From Oscillospiraceae bacterium (lineage in GTDB: Bacteria; Bacillota; Clostridia; Oscillospirales; CAG-272), in assembly GCA_022009675.1 (NCBI GenBank), contig CP091718.1:1364001-1428000 (forward strand): a stretch of DNA of 64,000 nucleotides. The letters are read 5' to 3'. The notes below the pieces were generated by a model that saw nothing but the letters and a program-made list of their open reading frames with translations, made no database searches and was not told the DNA's origin. A program made the translations under genes and the position numbers. Positions 60,289 through 64,000 of this stretch are shown here, in pieces. How positions within the stretch are numbered: position 1 is the first letter of the stretch; each line of letters starts with the position of its first letter.

Positions 60289-61667
60289 ATGTTTCAGACC
60301 TTAAAAAACGCATGGAAAATTCCCGAGCTTAAGAATAAGCTCCTGTTTACCCTGCTGATCATCGTTCTGTACCGTCTCGGTTCCGCCATTCCGCTCCCGT
60401 GGGTCAACAGCGACACACTGCAGAGCTGGTTCAGCAGTCAGGGCGGCAACGCGCTGGGCTGGCTGAACGTGCTCTCCGGCGGTGCGCTGTCCCGTGCAAC
60501 GCTGTTTGCACTGTCCGTTTCGCCCTACATCACGGCATCCATCGTGGTGCAGCTGCTGACCATCGCCATTCCGAAGTTCACCGATTGGAGCAAGGAAGGC
60601 GAGAGCGGTCAGAAGAAGCTCTCCCTCGTTACCCGCTGGCTGACTGTCGTGCTGGCTCTGGTCACGGCTGTCGGCTACACGCTGTATATCTCCAACTCGT
60701 GGATGGTGCAGACCTACAAGAGCACGTGGGAAAAACGTGGTGGTCAAGATCGTGCTGGTGGCTTGCTACTGCGCCGGCGCAGCCCCTTATCATGTGGCTG
60801 GCTGAGCGTATCAATGAGTTCGGCATCGGCAACGGTATCTCCATCATCCTGTTTGCCAACATTATTTCCCGTCTGCCCGCTATGGCAGAGAGCCTGTGGA
60901 AGCGTTGCTTCACCTCCGACGTCGTGGTTGCCAACAGCACCTACAAGTCGGTCGGTCTCGGCGCTAAGCTGAGCGGCGCGCCGCTGTATATCGTCGGTTC
61001 GCTGCTGTTCCTGCTGTTCATCGCTATCCTGCTGTTCTTCACCGTGCTGGTCGTCTGGTTCTCCAACTCCGAGCGCCGGATTCCCGTCCAGTACGCGAAG
61101 CGTGTTGTCGGACGCAAGATGTACGGCGGTCAGTCCTCCACCCTGCCCATCAAGCTGGATATGTCCGGCGTTATGCCGATCATCTTTGCCAGCTCCATCG
61201 TGAGCATCCCTTCGACGATCGCCGGCTTCGGCGGCACGAGGGCGTGGGCAACGTGGATCAATGACTTCCTCGGTTACACCAGTTTCCCCTATATCGCCAT
61301 CTACCTGATCCTCATCGTGGCGTTCGCATACTTCTATATCATGATCTCCTTCAACCCCGTTGAAGTGGCGAACAACCTGCAGCAGAACGGCGGCGCCGTT
61401 CCCGGTATCCGTCCCGGCAGACCGACCGTGGCGTATATCACCAAGATCCTGAACCGGATCACCCTGCTGGGTGCCCTGTTCCTGATCGTGCTGTCCGGTG
61501 TGCCCATGATCGTCAACGCCGTCTGGTACTCCATCGACGGCTACGGGCTGTCGGAGCTGGCATTCAGCGGCTCGTCCCTGCTGATCGTGGTGGGCGTTGC
61601 GCTGGAGACCTTCCGTGCGGTGGAAGCGCAGATGAAGCTGCGGAACTACAAGGGCTTCCTTGACTGA
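60289..61667 (+). CDS. secY: Preprotein translocase subunit SecY, two frameshifts
   Basis: 458 aa when repaired. Transmembrane helices with the conserved FALSVSPYITASIVVQLLTI, MWLAERINEFGIGNGISIIL and MPIIFASSIVSIPSTI, cytosolic loop RRIPVQYAKRVVG and the C-terminal EAQMKLRNYKGFL. A5 at 60731-60735 and C4 at 60783-60786 each carry an extra base, so the segment between them is out of frame. Forms the translocon with SecE/G. Confidence 0.95.
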
Positions 61668-61776
61668 TCCGCACGCGCAGCATCGGAGCAGGTAAGAGCG
61701 ATGGCTGTGTATCCGCATAGCCCCAAAAGGAAAGACACATCCCATCCAATACAGAAAAACAAGAGGAGGAAACAAC

Positions 61777-62413
61777 ATGAAGCTGATTCTGTTAGGCGCC
61801 CCCGGCGCCGGTAAGGGCACTCAGTCCGCCCGTATTTCCGAAAAGTACGGCATTCCCGCCATTGCCACCGGCGATATTCTCCGCGCGGCAATCAAGGAGG
61901 GAACCGAGCTCGGCAAGTCTGCGAAGAGCTACATCGACGCCGGCAAGCTGGTTCCGGACGAGGTGGTCATCGGCATCATCCGGGATAAGCTCAACAGCGA
62001 CGCCTGCCGGAACGGATTCATCCTGGACGGCTTCCCCCGTTCCATCCCCCAGGCAGAAGCTCTGGACGCCATGGGCGTGAAGATGGACGCGGTGCTCTCG
62101 CTTGAGGTGCCGGATGAGACCATCATCCAGCGCATGAGCGGGCGGCGGGTCTGCCGTTGCGGTGCGTCCTATCATGTTGTTTACCTGCCTCCCCAAGCAG
62201 GATAATCTTTGTGATAAATGCGGCGATACCCTCTACATTCGTGATGACGATGCCGAGGAGACCGTCCGGAAGAGACTGGAGACCTATCACGCACAAACGG
62301 AGCCGCTCAAGGCGTTCTACGCCGCGAAGGGCATCCTGATTACCGTGCAGGGCAGAGAGGACGTGGAGGATACGACCGCCGATGTCTTTGCCGCTCTTGC
62401 CGGTGTGCAGTGA
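61777..62413 (+). CDS. adk: Adenylate kinase, one frameshift
   Basis: 211 aa when repaired: LILLGAPGAGKGTQSARISE (P-loop), GFILDGFPRSIPQAEALDAM, and a zinc-type LID domain with CRCGASYHVVY...CDKCGD. C4 at 62192-62195 has an extra C. Interconverts ATP, ADP and AMP. The 109-base gap after secY contains no gene. Confidence 0.95.
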
Positions 62414-62449
62414 ATTGCCACCTCCGGTTTCTGAGGTGGATGAAAACGT

Positions 62450-63212
62450 ATGATTCAACTCAAAAACAGTGAACAGATCAAGGCTATGATGGCGGCGGGA
62501 CGCATCACGGGCGAGGCTTTGCTACGCGCCCGTGATGCGGTGCGCCCCGGCATCAGCACATGGGAGCTGGACCGCATCGTGCGGGAGAGCATCGAGCGGG
62601 CGGGCGCCAAGCCCTCCTTCCTCGGCTATGGCGGATTCCCCGGATCGGCGTGCATCAGCATCAATGATGAGGTCATCCACGGCATCCCGTCCCATACCCG
62701 CATCCTGCAGGAGGGCGATATCGTCAAGATCGACGTCGGCGCCTTCTACAAGGGCTTCCACGGCGACTCCGCCCGCACGGTCCCCCGTCGGGCGCGTCAG
62801 CGAGGAGGCACTCCGGCTCATCCAGGTTACACGTGACAGCTTCTTCGCCGGGCTGGCTCAGCTCCGGGTGGGAAACCGGCTGGGCGACATCGGCGCCGCA
62901 ATCGACGGACTGGTCGTGCAAAACGGCTATTCCACGGTCAAGCGCTATGTGGGGCACGGGGTAGGTCATGAGCTGCATGAGTCCCCCGACGTGCCGAACT
63001 ACGGCACACCCGGCAGAGGTCCCCGCCTGTGCGTGGGTATGACCCTTGCTATTGAGCCGATGGTCAACATCGGACGCGAGGAAGTTCGGGAGCTGCAGGA
63101 CGGCTGGACGGTCAAAACCGCCGACGGCAGCCTGTCCGCTCACTATGAAAACTCGGTGGCTCTGACCTCCGAGGGCGTTATCAACCTAACCGGTATCGAC
63201 CCTGCGTTCTGA
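62450..63212 (+). CDS. map: Methionine aminopeptidase type I, one frameshift
   Basis: 253 aa when repaired: GYGGFPGSACISINDEVIHG, DIVKIDVGAFYKGFHGDSAR (metal Asp), YVGHGVGHELHESPDVPNYG, LAIEPMVNIG and AHYENSVALT. The C5 run at 62782-62786 has one extra C (RTVPVGRVSEEAL). Removes N-terminal Met. Confidence 0.95.
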
Positions 63213-63275
63213 TTCCGGTCGTATCACAACGAATACTGCACGGGTGTGCAGCTGCACAGAAAGGGAGGGATTTTT

Positions 63276-63494
63276 CTGCCGAAGGATGATGTCATTGAGT
63301 TTGAAGGCGTAGTTGAGGAGGCTCTGCCCAACGCAACCTTCAAGGTCAGGCTTCCCAACGGGCACCAGGTGGTCGCCCATATTTCGGGGAAGCTGCGTCT
63401 GAACTATATCCGGATTCTGCCGGGGGATCATGTGACCGTCGAGGTTTCGGTGTATGACCTCGGGAAGGGTCGCATCACCTGGAGATCCAAGTAA
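63276..63494 (+). CDS. infA: Translation initiation factor IF-1 with apparent CTG start
   Basis: 72 aa, the canonical IF-1 length, if translation starts at CTG 63276, which reads (M)PKDDVIEFEGVVEEALPNA. AAAGGGAGGG lies six bases upstream at ideal spacing. The first in-frame standard start is GTG 63246, which would add ten residues and place the ribosome site inside the coding region. Remaining motifs: VAHISGKLRLNYIRILPGD and GRITWRSK. A substituted ATG is also possible. Confidence 0.9.
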   Translation: MPKDDVIEFEGVVEEALPNATFKVRLPNGHQVVAHISGKLRLNYIRILPGDHVTVEVSVYDLGKGRITWRSK

Positions 63495-63533
63495 ACAACC
63501 CCCAACAACGCAAGAAAGGCATGGTAATCACCA

Positions 63534-63648
63534 ATGAAAAGTGAAACCATCCGTCAAGAAAATCTGCGAGAAATGCAAGATCATCAAGAGAAAAGGCAAG
63601 ATCATGGTCATCTGCGAAAACCCGAAGCACAAGCAGAGACAGGGTTGA
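63534..63648 (+). CDS. rpmJ: 50S ribosomal protein L36, one frameshift
   Basis: 37 aa when repaired, exact family length: MKVKPSVKKICEKCKIIKRK then CENPKHKQRQG, with the zinc ligands C..C...C....H. A4 at 63537-63540 carries one extra A after the ATG. Confidence 0.93.
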
Positions 63649-63736
63649 TCGACAGCCAAGACCGAATTTACACCCCCCTCTCCGGGCATACGTCCGGCGG
63701 GGAATAAAAAATCACACAGAGAGGTGAAAAAAGAGA

Positions 63737-64000
63737 ATGGCTCGTATAGCTGGTGTTGATATTCCCAACAACAAGCGCGTTGAGATTGCTCTGACCTACA
63801 TCTACGGCATCGGTCGCAAGAGCGCCAACGATATCCTGGCAGCCACCGGGATCAATCCCGATACCCGTGCCAAGGATCTGACCGAGGATGAGATCGCAAA
63901 GCTGCGTGACGAGATCGAGAGAAACTACCACGTGGAAGGTGATCTGCGCCGCGAGGTGTCCATGAACATCAAGAACCTGGTCGAGATCAATTCCTACACC
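63737..64000 (+). CDS. rpsM: 30S ribosomal protein S13, N-terminal part
   Basis: First 88 residues; the frame is open to the window end. MARIAGVDIPNNKRVEIALT, YIYGIGRKSANDIL and NYHVEGDLRREVSMNIK are diagnostic. The 88-base gap after rpmJ holds a CCGGGCATACGTCCGG-type hairpin. Ribosome site GAGAGGTG. Confidence 0.96.
   Translation, partial: MARIAGVDIPNNKRVEIALTYIYGIGRKSANDILAATGINPDTRAKDLTEDEIAKLRDEIERNYHVEGDLRREVSMNIKNLVEINSYT

Overview
The window reads as a chromosomal segment of a high-GC gut-type member of the Clostridia, most likely an Oscillospiraceae/Ruminococcaceae relative. This placement is an inference from three things: the S10-spc ribosomal operon order, the type-Z (zinc) S14, and the glycyl-radical microcompartment. 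No 16S gene is present, so the taxonomy is not proven.

Layout. (1) 1-14467, plus strand: a bacterial microcompartment (BMC) operon of the fucose/rhamnose, 1,2-propanediol glycyl-radical type (GRM5-like). In order it carries the acetate kinase tail, fuculose/rhamnulose-phosphate aldolase, CoA-acylating aldehyde dehydrogenase, zinc alcohol dehydrogenase, four BMC-H shell genes, PduL, BMC-P, PduS-like electron carrier, BMC-T, glycyl radical diol dehydratase, its activase, PduU/EutS-type shell protein, EutP/PduV-like GTPase, a ParA-type ATPase and a small disordered basic/Ala-Pro-rich protein. The last two look like a carboxysome McdA/McdB-type positioning pair. (2) 14455-21544, minus strand: nagA, a membrane protein, a CapD-like sugar dehydratase, a mini lipoprotein, a radical SAM protein and a GH127-like enzyme, all joined by start/stop overlaps except one short gap. 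(3) 21855-29732, plus: pseudouridine synthase, a TIM-barrel glycosidase-like protein, a lipoprotein, Tex, a small membrane protein and an SGNH-hydrolase lipoprotein. (4) 29825-33108, minus: MurE with an extra N-terminal domain, and a P-loop ATPase. (5) 33342-39429, plus: ECF sigma factor with a beta-propeller membrane protein, tRNA-Gly/Arg/His, a sugar ABC ATPase, a PHP protein and an AlkD-type protein. (6) 39547-40458: an XRE repressor facing an operator-embedded promoter, a candidate structured RNA and a zinc-ribbon protein. (7) 40808-46433: rpmH-rnpA-yidD-yidC-jag-mnmE, without dnaA next to it. (8) 46595-49664, minus: tRNA-Tyr/Thr, an iron alcohol dehydrogenase, an HTH regulator and a membrane protein. 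(9) 49985-64000: the S10-spc-secY-adk-map-infA-rpmJ-rpsM operon.

How the BMC genes work together: the aldolase releases lactaldehyde, which is reduced to 1,2-propanediol and dehydrated by the glycyl radical enzyme to propionaldehyde. That is oxidised to propionyl-CoA or reduced to propanol inside the shell. PduL makes propionyl-phosphate, and acetate kinase outside the shell converts it to propionate plus ATP.

Data-quality caveat. About 35 single-base indels, nearly all in homopolymers, interrupt genes that must be functional (rplB, rplC, rplE, rplF, rpsN, secY, adk, map, mnmE). They look like sequence or assembly errors. Affected genes are therefore annotated over their full reconstructed span and not called pseudogenes. 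Separately, I found no gene that convincingly ends in TAG, yet two otherwise intact genes contain an in-frame TAG.
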